Shown: piece by piece, positions 5,811-11,589 of the stretch
Layout of the letters: each line of letters starts with the position of its first letter
How positions within the stretch are numbered: the stretch's first letter is position 1
Assembly (NCBI GenBank): GCA_958435545.1
Contig: CAUBGU010000018.1
Coordinates: 1 to 23,387 of the forward strand
Origin: an uncultured Collinsella sp.
GTDB lineage: Bacteria; Actinomycetota; Coriobacteriia; Coriobacteriales; Coriobacteriaceae
DNA: 23,387 nt
Reading direction: 5' to 3'
Notes under the pieces: model-generated
Databases searched by the model: none
Told to the model about the DNA's origin: nothing
Seen by the model: the letters and a program-made list of their open reading frames with translations, nothing else
Program-made: the position numbers and the translations under genes

Positions 5811-6821
5811 CTAGTAGCCTCCGTTCATTCGCTCGTAAACCTGGCCCACCGTGCCGTGCATGATGGTGCCCACGACGCCCTGCGCCTTGAGGGCCGCCGC
5901 GACGCCCTGCATCTGCTCGCGCGTGGCGCACGGCACCACGACCGTCCACGGGTCGCCCGCCATGGCCACGGGTGCCGGTGCGGGCGGCGCTGGCGGCACC
6001 GGGGCGGGCATGGGCGCGGGCTGCGGCTCGGGCATCTGCTCAAGCGGCTGCGGGAACTCTGCGGACTGGCATTCCGCGAGCTCGGGCACCGCTTCGGGTT
6101 CGGGTTCGGGCTCTTCCACGGGTTCCGGCTCCATGGCCGCCTTCAGCTCGGCGATGCGCCGGCGCTCCTCCTCGGCCTTGTGCGCCGCCGTTATGGCCGC
6201 GCCCAAGTCCAGGGTGGCGAACAGCTCGCGCTCGGCCTCGTCGTAGAACGGCTCGCCCTGGAACTGCGCCTTGAGGGTTTCCCAGTCCTGGGCCAGGCGC
6301 TCTACCTTGGCCTCCAGGGCCTTGAATGCCTTCACCTCGCCGAAGGTCTTGTTGGTCCACTGCTTCTCGTGGAAACGCTCATAGGGCACGACGGGGGCCA
6401 GCAGCCCGGCGAACTCCTCGTAGTGCTCCCGCAGCTTGGCGTACGCGCGCAGCTGGCGCTCCTCCTCGGCCTCGTCCAGCTGCGCCTTGATGCCGTCGGC
6501 TGCCTGCTTCGCGATGCCCGCCACGGCCTTGCACCTGTCCTCGAACGCGGCCAGGGGCTTCGTGTACTCGCGGCTCACGGCCTTGCGGCGCTCGTCTATC
6601 TCCTTGGCGATGCCGTTGAGGTAGGCGCGGTCGCGCTTGGCGGCCTTCACGTTCTCGTCCTTGCCCATGTCGTAGGTCGCGCCCTCGTAGTCGGCCACCA
6701 GCCTGCGCACGTGCGCCTCCAGGGCGTCGAAGTTGGCCTCGATCACGGCGGGGGAGTACGCCACGGTCAGCTCTGACGCCTCCTCGGGCTCGATGATCTC
6801 GGCCTCAACTGCTTCGCTCAT
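5811..6821 (-). CDS. DUF1351 family phage recombination-associated protein
   Basis: This 336-aa protein starts at ATG 6821, with AGGAG 4-5 nt upstream, after the TAA of the ParB-like gene. Residues about 20-220 are mostly helical, with VADYEGATYDMGKDENVKAA, ERRKAVSREYTKPLAAFE and FHEKQWTNKTF. These match the DUF1351 proteins that usually sit beside RecT or ERF genes in phages of Gram-positive bacteria. A Pro/Glu/Ala-rich linker (about 228-290) follows. The C-terminal 45 residues (WTVVVPCATREQMQGVAAAL) look like a small alpha/beta domain also found at the end of such proteins. The exact biochemical role is not established; a recombination role is inferred from genomic association. Confidence 0.8.
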   Translation of the reverse strand: MSEAVEAEIIEPEEASELTVAYSPAVIEANFDALEAHVRRLVADYEGATYDMGKDENVKAAKRDRAYLNGIAKEIDERRKAVSREYTKPLAAFEDRCKAVAGIAKQAADGIKAQLDEAEEERQLRAYAKLREHYEEFAGLLAPVVPYERFHEKQWTNKTFGEVKAFKALEAKVERLAQDWETLKAQFQGEPFYDEAERELFATLDLGAAITAAHKAEEERRRIAELKAAMEPEPVEEPEPEPEAVPELAECQSAEFPQPLEQMPEPQPAPMPAPVPPAPPAPAPVAMAGDPWTVVVPCATREQMQGVAAALKAQGVVGTIMHGTVGQVYERMNGGY

Positions 6822-8105
6822 TTACTCCTCGCTTCCCAGGCGCGCCATGCACGCCTCGTAGGTTTCCGTCTCGGCCGCGTTCGGCTCGTAGCCGTCGGCC
6901 TTCATGGCCTCGTAGATGATGGTCACGTTCTCGACCGTCGCTCGGTTGAGGTACACGGAGCTGCCGCCTTCCATGAGGCTCCAGGCCGTCCAGCCGCTCA
7001 TGTTCCACGCTGCCCGCCAGCCCATGGCCACGGCCAGCTCGGTGGGCGTGCGGTCGATGGGTCGGCCCAGCAGCTCCTCGAACGATTCCACGGCCCCGGC
7101 CTCCATGGCGAACGCGGTCAGCGCCAGAGCCGTGCGGCGCATCGACTTGAGGTCGCCCGCGTGGGCGGCAAGCCATTCGCGGCGGGCCTTCGCGCCGTCC
7201 TCGTAGGCGGCCTGGAAGTCGGCCTTGCGCTGGGCTGCGGCCTGTGCGGCCTCGTCGGCCCCCTCGGCCACCGGCGCCAGCAGGGTCACGCCGAACGGCG
7301 TCTCCTCGGCCAGAAGCCCCGCGCCCGCGTTGTCGGCCACGTAGGCGTCCAGCGCCGCCAGGTCGGGGCGGTAGTCGGAAAACGTGCGGCATGCGGCGAA
7401 GCCCTCGGGGCATTCGTCGACGAACTCGACGCCCGCGTCGGCAAGCACCGCCACCACCTCGGCGCGGTTGCGCCTCTGCTCGGCCTCGGCCTTCAGGCCC
7501 GCGTACACGCGCTGCCATTCGGACTGCTTGCAGTCGCGCAGCTCGGCCACGGCCTCGTCGTCGCCCTCGAACTCGGCGATGGCGGCCAGGCGGTCGAGCG
7601 TCATGTCGTAGGCGGCGTCCTGCACCCTGCGGGCGGCGCGGCGCGCCTTGGCCACGGTGCCCGCGTCGGTGCGGGCGGCCACGGCCACCTCCTCGTCGGG
7701 AATGTCGAGCGCCAGCATGGTCTGCACGCCGCGCGACTTCTCCTCGGCGGTCAGCCCCAGCTTGGCGTCGGTCTCCACCATGGCCTTGGCGGCCTCCACG
7801 CGCGCCAGCTCGGCGTCGTCCAGGTCGTCGTAGACCTCGGCCAGGAACCGCTCGGTGCCGATGGCCCTCATGGCGCGCACGCGGCACTCGCCGTCGATGA
7901 TCCAGTAGATGCCGCCCTCCTTGTACAGGATGGGCTTCATGACGGGCTGGCCGGGGTTGAGGCGGTTGGCCTTGAACTGCGCGGCCAGGCCCGCGATGTG
8001 CTCGGCGCTCTCCCTGGTGGTGAAGTCGCGCGGGTTCATCGGCTCGCCGTCGGCGCGCTCGTAGGGGTACACGTCGCAGATCGCGACCTCCTCTAGCGAT
8101 TGCAT
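6822..8105 (-). CDS. ParB/sulfiredoxin-domain phage protein
   Basis: The 427-aa product starts at ATG 8105, with AGGAGG 8 nt upstream, and overlaps the preceding gene by 13 nt. Residues about 5-110 form a ParB N-terminal-like domain: LNPGQPVMKPILY, then a glycine-flanked strand and IIDGECRVRAMRAIG, the equivalent of the G-E-R-R box. Residues 125-190 contain a ParB-like helix-turn-helix region (LTAEEKSRGVQTMLALDIPD, then VAVAARTDAGTVAKARRAAR). The large, acidic, Ala-rich C-terminal half is unrecognised. The ParB fold appears in partition proteins, nucleases and modification enzymes. Lack of a ParA gene argues against plasmid-style partition here. Position ahead of DUF1351 and ERF suggests work in the DNA-metabolism module. 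Confidence 0.78.
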   Translation of the reverse strand: MQSLEEVAICDVYPYERADGEPMNPRDFTTRESAEHIAGLAAQFKANRLNPGQPVMKPILYKEGGIYWIIDGECRVRAMRAIGTERFLAEVYDDLDDAELARVEAAKAMVETDAKLGLTAEEKSRGVQTMLALDIPDEEVAVAARTDAGTVAKARRAARRVQDAAYDMTLDRLAAIAEFEGDDEAVAELRDCKQSEWQRVYAGLKAEAEQRRNRAEVVAVLADAGVEFVDECPEGFAACRTFSDYRPDLAALDAYVADNAGAGLLAEETPFGVTLLAPVAEGADEAAQAAAQRKADFQAAYEDGAKARREWLAAHAGDLKSMRRTALALTAFAMEAGAVESFEELLGRPIDRTPTELAVAMGWRAAWNMSGWTAWSLMEGGSSVYLNRATVENVTIIYEAMKADGYEPNAAETETYEACMARLGSEE

Positions 8106-8389
8106 GCGCGGGCCTCCTCGTCTACGACCACGCGGCACTCCATGCCCACCAGGCGGGCGCGGCACGCCACGCGGGCCACCTCGCCCATGAGCGCGATGCG
8201 CTTGGTGGGCACGGGGCCGTTCTTGATTTGCGCGGCCATGCAGGCGGCCCCCATGTTGAACGCCTGGCGCATGGCGGCGTCGAAGCCGCCGTCGCCCGGC
8301 TCGGGCACGGGGACGGCGCGCTCGATGCGCCTCAGGATGCTGTCCACCGTCTTGTCCGCGACGGTCTTGCTGATGATTTCCGTGAGCAT
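8093..8389 (-). CDS. Hypothetical phage protein, 98 aa
   Basis: Starts at ATG 8389, with AGGAGA 6 nt upstream, and overlaps the ParB-like gene by 13 nt. The N-terminal third is helical (LTEIISKTVADKTVDSILRR). A central FDAAMRQAFNMGAACMAAQI and a C-terminal ALMGEVARVACRARLVGMEC with four Cys in total do not form recognisable zinc pairs. It follows the only AT-rich gap in this part of the operon, so it may begin a separately expressed sub-block. No function assigned. Confidence 0.6.
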   Translation of the reverse strand: MLTEIISKTVADKTVDSILRRIERAVPVPEPGDGGFDAAMRQAFNMGAACMAAQIKNGPVPTKRIALMGEVARVACRARLVGMECRVVVDEEARACNR

Positions 8390-8413
8390 TTGGGTCTCCT
8401 AACTGGGAAAACT

Positions 8414-8432
8414 AAAAGTGATAAAAACTTTT
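8414..8432. repeat. AT-rich gap with inverted repeat
   Basis: AAAAGT and ACTTTT flank a 7-nt AT-rich loop in the 42-nt gap between two minus-strand genes, the largest gap in the left operon apart from the one near 760. Read leftward it is followed by agttttccc, so it could be a weak terminator, a regulatory hairpin or part of a secondary promoter. The sequence does not decide between these. Confidence 0.4.
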
Positions 8433-8989
8433 CAGGATTTCGGAACTTTTTTCTCTATGCGCTCCTTGCGCTTCTGCGCCGCCTTGACCCTGCGGTACAG
8501 GTAACGGCACAGCCACCGCTCCATGGCCTCGTCGTGCGCCTCTGCTGCCTTGTCGGCGGCGTAGCGGCTCATGCCCGAGGTGTCCGGGGCCTGCGGCATG
8601 GGGTCGGCGCGGCTCTCTCGGCCGCACTCGGTGCGCTCGTAGGTGCGGCGCTCCTCTGCGGTCAACCTCGGCAGCAGCTCGGCTATGCGGGCCTCTATGG
8701 CCTCAAGCTGCCGCTGGCGTCTGCACGGTTCGCAGATGCCGTCCTTGCCGAGGGTCGCCCTGCGGCACCCGCACGACGGGCACAGCTCCAGGCGGTGGCG
8801 GTAGCAGCGCAGGGACACGTGGCCGCCGCTGGCGTTGATCACGCGCCGCGCGTTATCCAGCTGGTTCTTGGACAGCCGCAGCTCGCGGCGAATCTCGCGG
8901 GCGGGCACCTTTCCCGCCAGCTCGGCTATGCGGTCGAGGTCGGCCTTGCGCCACGCCCTGTGTGGCCTGCCCTTGTCTCGGCGGGTCAC
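8432..8989 (-). CDS. HTH and zinc-finger phage protein, 185 aa
   Basis: GTG at 8989 overlaps the TGA of rusA (GTGA) and has GGAGGTG 8 nt upstream, a strong signal that settles the start. The basic N-terminus (RRDKGRPHRAW) leads into a helix-turn-helix at about 29-54 (PAREIRRELRLSKNQLDNAR), then a four-Cys zinc site (C70, C73, C86, C89: CPSCG and CEPCR). The second half is a charged helical region ending in a very basic RRVKAAQKRKERIEKK. It is probably a DNA-binding protein. The resemblance is to recombination-associated or late-gene regulator proteins of phages, but I cannot pick one family. Confidence 0.65.
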   Translation of the reverse strand: MTRRDKGRPHRAWRKADLDRIAELAGKVPAREIRRELRLSKNQLDNARRVINASGGHVSLRCYRHRLELCPSCGCRRATLGKDGICEPCRRQRQLEAIEARIAELLPRLTAEERRTYERTECGRESRADPMPQAPDTSGMSRYAADKAAEAHDEAMERWLCRYLYRRVKAAQKRKERIEKKVPKS

Positions 8990-9351
8990 TCGTCGCTCAC
9001 CTCCACGACTACGCGGGGGCGCGCCCTGTCGGTGAGCACCCTGTCGGGGCACTGCTCCACGTACTTGCGGGAGTCGTCCTTGATTACGCCCGCCGCCACC
9101 AGGCCGTCGAGCACGAACTTGCGCGCGAAGCCCACGTTGTCGGCGTCGCGGCGCATGTCGGGCTCGTAGAACGTGGTGCGCACGGTCACCCTGCGCTCGA
9201 AGCGCGGCGCGCGCTGCTGCATGGCCGCCGCCCTCACGCGCGCCGTCTCGCGCTTCTTCATGGCCGCCGCCTTGTAGCGGTTGGCGCGCTCGGCGCTGAT
9301 GTAGTCGTTCAGGCTCGGCATTCGGCCCTCGACCGTGACGGTGCACCTCAT
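8986..9351 (-). CDS. rusA: RusA-family Holliday junction resolvase
   Basis: The 121-aa product starts at ATG 9351, overlapping the preceding TGA (ATGA), with only a weak GGGG upstream, so coupling probably drives its translation. RusA features are in order: VTVEGRMPSLNDYI near the start, a basic helix (about 20-50), then RRDADNVGFARKFVLDGL (D69, D71, N72, D82) and VAAGVIKDDS (D92, D93), the metal-binding acidic motifs of the dimeric resolvase. Length agrees with the family. It would cleave Holliday junctions formed by the ERF-driven recombination module. Some phage relatives act on branched DNA before packaging. Confidence 0.92.
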   Translation of the reverse strand: MRCTVTVEGRMPSLNDYISAERANRYKAAAMKKRETARVRAAAMQQRAPRFERRVTVRTTFYEPDMRRDADNVGFARKFVLDGLVAAGVIKDDSRKYVEQCPDRVLTDRARPRVVVEVSDE

Positions 9352-9746
9352 TGCGCGCCCCTGTCGTAGATGCCCTGCGCCTCGGTTAGCGTGGAGGCGG
9401 CGAAAACGGCTGGGCCCACGATGGCCTCCCACGTGCCCACCAGGTCCACGGAGTCCACCGGCGTGCGGCGGAAGCTCACGGCGGCCAGCATGGAGGGGCG
9501 CTGCAGCACCATGTAGCGGGACAGCACGCTCCACAGGTTGTGGTCGCGCTTGAACTCGCTGGCCTCGCTCACGGTCATGCCGTTCTGGCACGCCAGGGTG
9601 TACACGTTGTCGCGCTGGATGACGTGGCCCTCCAGCATCAGGCGGTAGCAGATGCGGCGCAGCTTCGCCCATGTGTCGGGGTTCGAGGCAACCCAGCCGT
9701 ACGCCTTGGCCACGAGGGCCTGGGCCTTGGCGTCTACCTCGGCCAT
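9348..9746 (-). CDS. Hypothetical phage protein, 132 aa
   Basis: Starts at ATG 9746, with GGAGGC 6-7 nt upstream, and ends in an ATGA overlap with rusA. Mostly helical: AKAQALVAKAYGWVASNPDT, then LRRICYRLMLEGHVIQRDNV and EFKRDHNLWSVLSRYMV. A conserved-looking LEGHVIQRDNVY followed by a helix recalls winged-helix layouts, but no motif is decisive. Co-conservation with rusA in the same order is likely for this phage group; function unknown. Confidence 0.6.
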   Translation of the reverse strand: MAEVDAKAQALVAKAYGWVASNPDTWAKLRRICYRLMLEGHVIQRDNVYTLACQNGMTVSEASEFKRDHNLWSVLSRYMVLQRPSMLAAVSFRRTPVDSVDLVGTWEAIVGPAVFAASTLTEAQGIYDRGAQ

Positions 9747-9934
9747 ACTGTTGCCTCCAGCGCCCATGTGGCGGCGATGCACGCGCAGACGAACAGGGCG
9801 GCGAAAACGGCCTGCAGCCTCTCGCGGCGCTGCTCGGGTGTTACACTGGTCTCGGTTCGGAAGCGAACCGTTGCGGTGCGCGTCTTTCGCTTGCCGGCTG
9901 CGACGCGCACCCTCTTTCCCTTGATCTTTTCCAT
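9734..9934 (-). CDS. Small single-pass membrane protein, 66 aa
   Basis: Starts at ATG 9934, with AGAGGAAG about 9 nt upstream. The N-terminal 38 residues are very basic (KIKGKRVRVAAGKRKTRTAT). Residues about 41-59 (AVFAALFVCACIAATWALE) form one membrane span, so by the positive-inside rule the N-terminus should be cytoplasmic. It overlaps the preceding gene by 94 nt in another frame, and the next gene by 13 nt. The membrane segment lies outside the 94-nt overlap, which supports it as a real gene. Role unknown. Confidence 0.5.
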   Translation of the reverse strand: MEKIKGKRVRVAAGKRKTRTATVRFRTETSVTPEQRRERLQAVFAALFVCACIAATWALEATVWPR

Positions 9935-10026
9935 TCCTGGAACTTCCTCTCGTTCTCTGGGTCCTTGTAGAACTCGCGCATCATGGCGGCGCACTCGTCG
10001 CACATGGCGCGCTGTATCGGGGTCAT
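9841..10026 (-). CDS. Small phage protein, 61 aa, overlapping the membrane gene
   Basis: ATG at 10026 overlaps the preceding TGA (ATGA). No Shine-Dalgarno is seen, so it relies on coupling. The first 35 residues look like real protein, with MTPIQRAMCDECAAMM and a helix EFYKDPENERKFQEWKRSRE. The rest is Arg/Pro/Ser-rich and lies in the 94-nt overlap with the downstream gene, which may force its composition. Only one Cys pair is present. Function unknown. Confidence 0.5.
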   Translation of the reverse strand: MTPIQRAMCDECAAMMREFYKDPENERKFQEWKRSRERGCASQPASERRAPQRFASEPRPV

Positions 10027-10268
10027 TCGCCCGCGACGCCCGGCAGAAGCAGCGGGGCGTCCTCGTAGGCGACCTCACCGGTGTCCCTATCCACGAACAT
10101 CACCTCCTGGTCGTCGTACACGTGGATGTTGAGCATCTGCCCCGTGAACTCCACCAGCTTGGGGATGGAGTCGCGGAACTTCGGGTCCAGCTCAAACTGC
10201 AGCACGCACTTGCCGCTCTTCACGTTGAGGGCGGTGAACCCCCCCCGTACGGTCACCTCGTTCAGCAT
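10023..10268 (-). CDS. Hypothetical phage protein, 81 aa
   Basis: Starts at ATG 10268, with AGGAG 6 nt upstream, and ends in an ATGA overlap. The pattern is beta-rich: EVTVRGGFTALNVKSGKCVL and FELDPKFRDSIPKLVEF, then MLNIHVYDD and VMFVDRDTGEVAYED. This resembles a small OB- or barrel-like fold seen in several unassigned phage early proteins. It is too short and lacks motifs for a call. Confidence 0.6.
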   Translation of the reverse strand: MLNEVTVRGGFTALNVKSGKCVLQFELDPKFRDSIPKLVEFTGQMLNIHVYDDQEVMFVDRDTGEVAYEDAPLLLPGVAGE

Positions 10269-10271
10269 GGC

Positions 10272-10610
10272 CTACTCCTTCTCGTCGTACGCGGTGTCGC
10301 GCGCGATGGTCTTGAAGTCGGTGCTCCAGCCCTTGCCGTTCACGCTGAACTGCACGGAGTCGTAGACGTTGAACTGCATGCCGCCGAGCTCGAACCACGT
10401 CGTGCTCGCCTCCAGAAGCTCGATGCCGCTCGTCTGGAAGCCCCACATGGCCGCGATGCGGCGCTTGAGGCTGTCGTGCGTCTCCTCCATGCAGCCGTTC
10501 TCGGCCAGCTCGAAGTTGACGGCCACGCGCTTGCGGTCGTCGATGAGGTGGTCGAGCGTTTTGCCGATGATCTCGGCGACGAACTCGGGCTGGTGGCTCT
10601 TGGTGGTCAT
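10272..10610 (-). CDS. Hypothetical phage protein, 112 aa
   Basis: Starts at ATG 10610, with GGGAGA 6 nt upstream, 22 nt after the Cro-like gene. It has a helical first half (FVAEIIGKTLDHLIDDRKRV, then MEETHDSLKRRIAAMWGFQ) and a beta-rich second half (STTWFELGGMQFNVYDSVQF). No known motif. As the second gene of the leftward early transcript it would be expressed soon after induction. Confidence 0.6.
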   Translation of the reverse strand: MTTKSHQPEFVAEIIGKTLDHLIDDRKRVAVNFELAENGCMEETHDSLKRRIAAMWGFQTSGIELLEASTTWFELGGMQFNVYDSVQFSVNGKGWSTDFKTIARDTAYDEKE

Positions 10611-10632
10611 GGTTTCTCTCCCATCTATAGGT

Positions 10633-10827
10633 TTAACTATCGTTGCTGCCGAAAAAAATATCAGCCACACGCACGCCGAAAAGTTTTGCCAGTTTTTTGG
10701 CGTCCTCGATAGTCACGCTATCGGGGTTGCTTTCCATCTTTGCGTACGTGGGCCGCGAGATGCCGAGAAGGCCAGCCACGGCCTCCTGTGAGTACCGTGC
10801 CTTCTTGCGCGCATCAACCAATTCCAT
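10633..10827 (-). CDS. Cro-like XRE-family regulator
   Basis: The 64-aa product starts at ATG 10827, preceded by a near-perfect aGGAGGTGAT. The whole protein is one HTH-3 domain: LVDARKKARYSQEAVAGLLG, recognition helix ISRPTYAKMESN, then a TIEDAKKLAKLFGVRVADIF tail. Length and first position in the leftward early operon, opposite the CI-like gene, fit a Cro-type antirepressor that favours lytic growth. Upstream lies the divergent control region, with a good promoter and operator-like repeats. Confidence 0.85.
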   Translation of the reverse strand: MELVDARKKARYSQEAVAGLLGISRPTYAKMESNPDSVTIEDAKKLAKLFGVRVADIFFGSNDS

Positions 10828-10857
10828 CGAATCACCTCCTTGCTTGGTATGCCTAAG

Positions 10858-10886
10858 ACTATAACCAAACATATAGTGACTGTAAA
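10858..10886 (-). promoter_or_regulatory. Leftward early promoter for the cro-like operon
   Basis: Read on the minus strand, -35 TTTACA (10881-10886), a 17-bp spacer and -10 TATAGT (10858-10863) sit about 30 nt before the cro-like start. Spacing is ideal and both boxes are one mismatch or so from consensus. The surrounding 100 bp is AT-rich relative to the rest of the window. Confidence 0.75.
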
Positions 10887-10917
10887 GAAGATTTGTCATA
10901 TTCTGTAAAAAGATTTT
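10858..10917. promoter_or_regulatory. Probable operators of the immunity switch
   Basis: Two patterns overlap the promoters. ACTATA (10858-10863) and TATAGT (10872-10877) form an inverted repeat with an 8-nt centre, covering the leftward -10 box. TGTAAAgAAGATTT (10881-10894) recurs as TGTAAAAAGATTTT (10904-10917), a direct repeat spaced 23 bp, about two helical turns, covering the leftward -35. These are expected places for CI- and Cro-like binding; which protein binds which is not shown. Confidence 0.5.
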
Positions 10918-10920
10918 AAC
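10893..10920 (+). promoter_or_regulatory. Possible rightward promoter for the repressor-integrase operon
   Basis: TTGTCA (10893-10898) with a 16-bp spacer to TTTAAC (10915-10920) is the best-looking candidate before the GTG start at 10943. The -10 is weak, so the exact promoter is uncertain. It falls within the direct repeats, which fits autoregulation by the repressor. Confidence 0.35.
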
Positions 10921-10942
10921 GGTCGCAGCGGAAGGAGGACAC

Positions 10943-11587
10943 GTGAGCATAGCCGAGAACATCCGAAGGATTAGGACGCAGCACGACATGACGCAGGAGG
11001 AGTTCGGCAAAGTTGCCGCCGTCTCCGCTATGGCCGTATCTCAGTGGGAAAACGGGCGAGCAGTGCCTCGCATGGGCGCAGTTCAGCGTATTGCGGATTA
11101 TTTCAATATCAGTAAAGGCGAGGTTATTGATGAGGGAACAGATGGCGTTGTTTTGCCCGCCGGTGCCATGCCCGTGGTGGCCAGCAGCGCAACCGTGCCG
11201 CTGCTCACGCTCGGGCGCGTGCACGCCGGCGCGCTCGCCGACGAGGAGGAGATAGCGCACCGCGTTGAGGTGCCCGCCTCGGTGTGCGCCGGGCACCCGC
11301 GCGCGTTCGCCCTGGAGGTCGAGGGCGACTGCATGAACCGCGTCATACCCGAGGGCAGCCACGTGCTGGTCGACCCCGACCGCCAGCCCGCCAACGGGTC
11401 CATCGCCGTGGTGGAGACCGAGGACTACCGCGCGGTCATGCGCCGCTGGTACAAGGGCAGCACCAAGCTGATGCTGTCGGCGGACAGCTTCGAGGACTAC
11501 GAGGACATGATTTTCGGCATGGACGACGGACCCGTGCGCGTGATCGGCACGGTGGTGTGGTTCCAGGCCGCCGACGAGATGGAGTAG
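10943..11587 (+). CDS. CI-like phage repressor (XRE HTH plus LexA/S24-type domain)
   Basis: The 214-aa product starts at GTG 10943, with AAGGAGG 5 nt upstream. Residues 5-60 are an XRE HTH (MTQEEFGKVAAVSAMAVSQW). Residues about 85-208 have the LexA/S24 fold: RVHAGALAD holds an Ala-Gly (95-96) where family members are cleaved. VEGDCMNRVIPEG is the G-D-S-M motif with Cys130 in place of the nucleophilic Ser. DYRAVMRRW puts Met166 where the general-base Lys is expected. It should hold the leftward promoter shut in the lysogen. The integrase follows 2 nt later. If the substitutions are real, SOS-style self-cleavage would be lost or altered. Confidence 0.88.
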   Translation: MSIAENIRRIRTQHDMTQEEFGKVAAVSAMAVSQWENGRAVPRMGAVQRIADYFNISKGEVIDEGTDGVVLPAGAMPVVASSATVPLLTLGRVHAGALADEEEIAHRVEVPASVCAGHPRAFALEVEGDCMNRVIPEGSHVLVDPDRQPANGSIAVVETEDYRAVMRRWYKGSTKLMLSADSFEDYEDMIFGMDDGPVRVIGTVVWFQAADEME

Positions 11588-11589
11588 CC

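Noticed and set aside
6822..8105. Plasmid or phage-plasmid partition ParB
   Set aside because: No ParA gene or parS-like repeats in the window, and it sits within a recombination operon.
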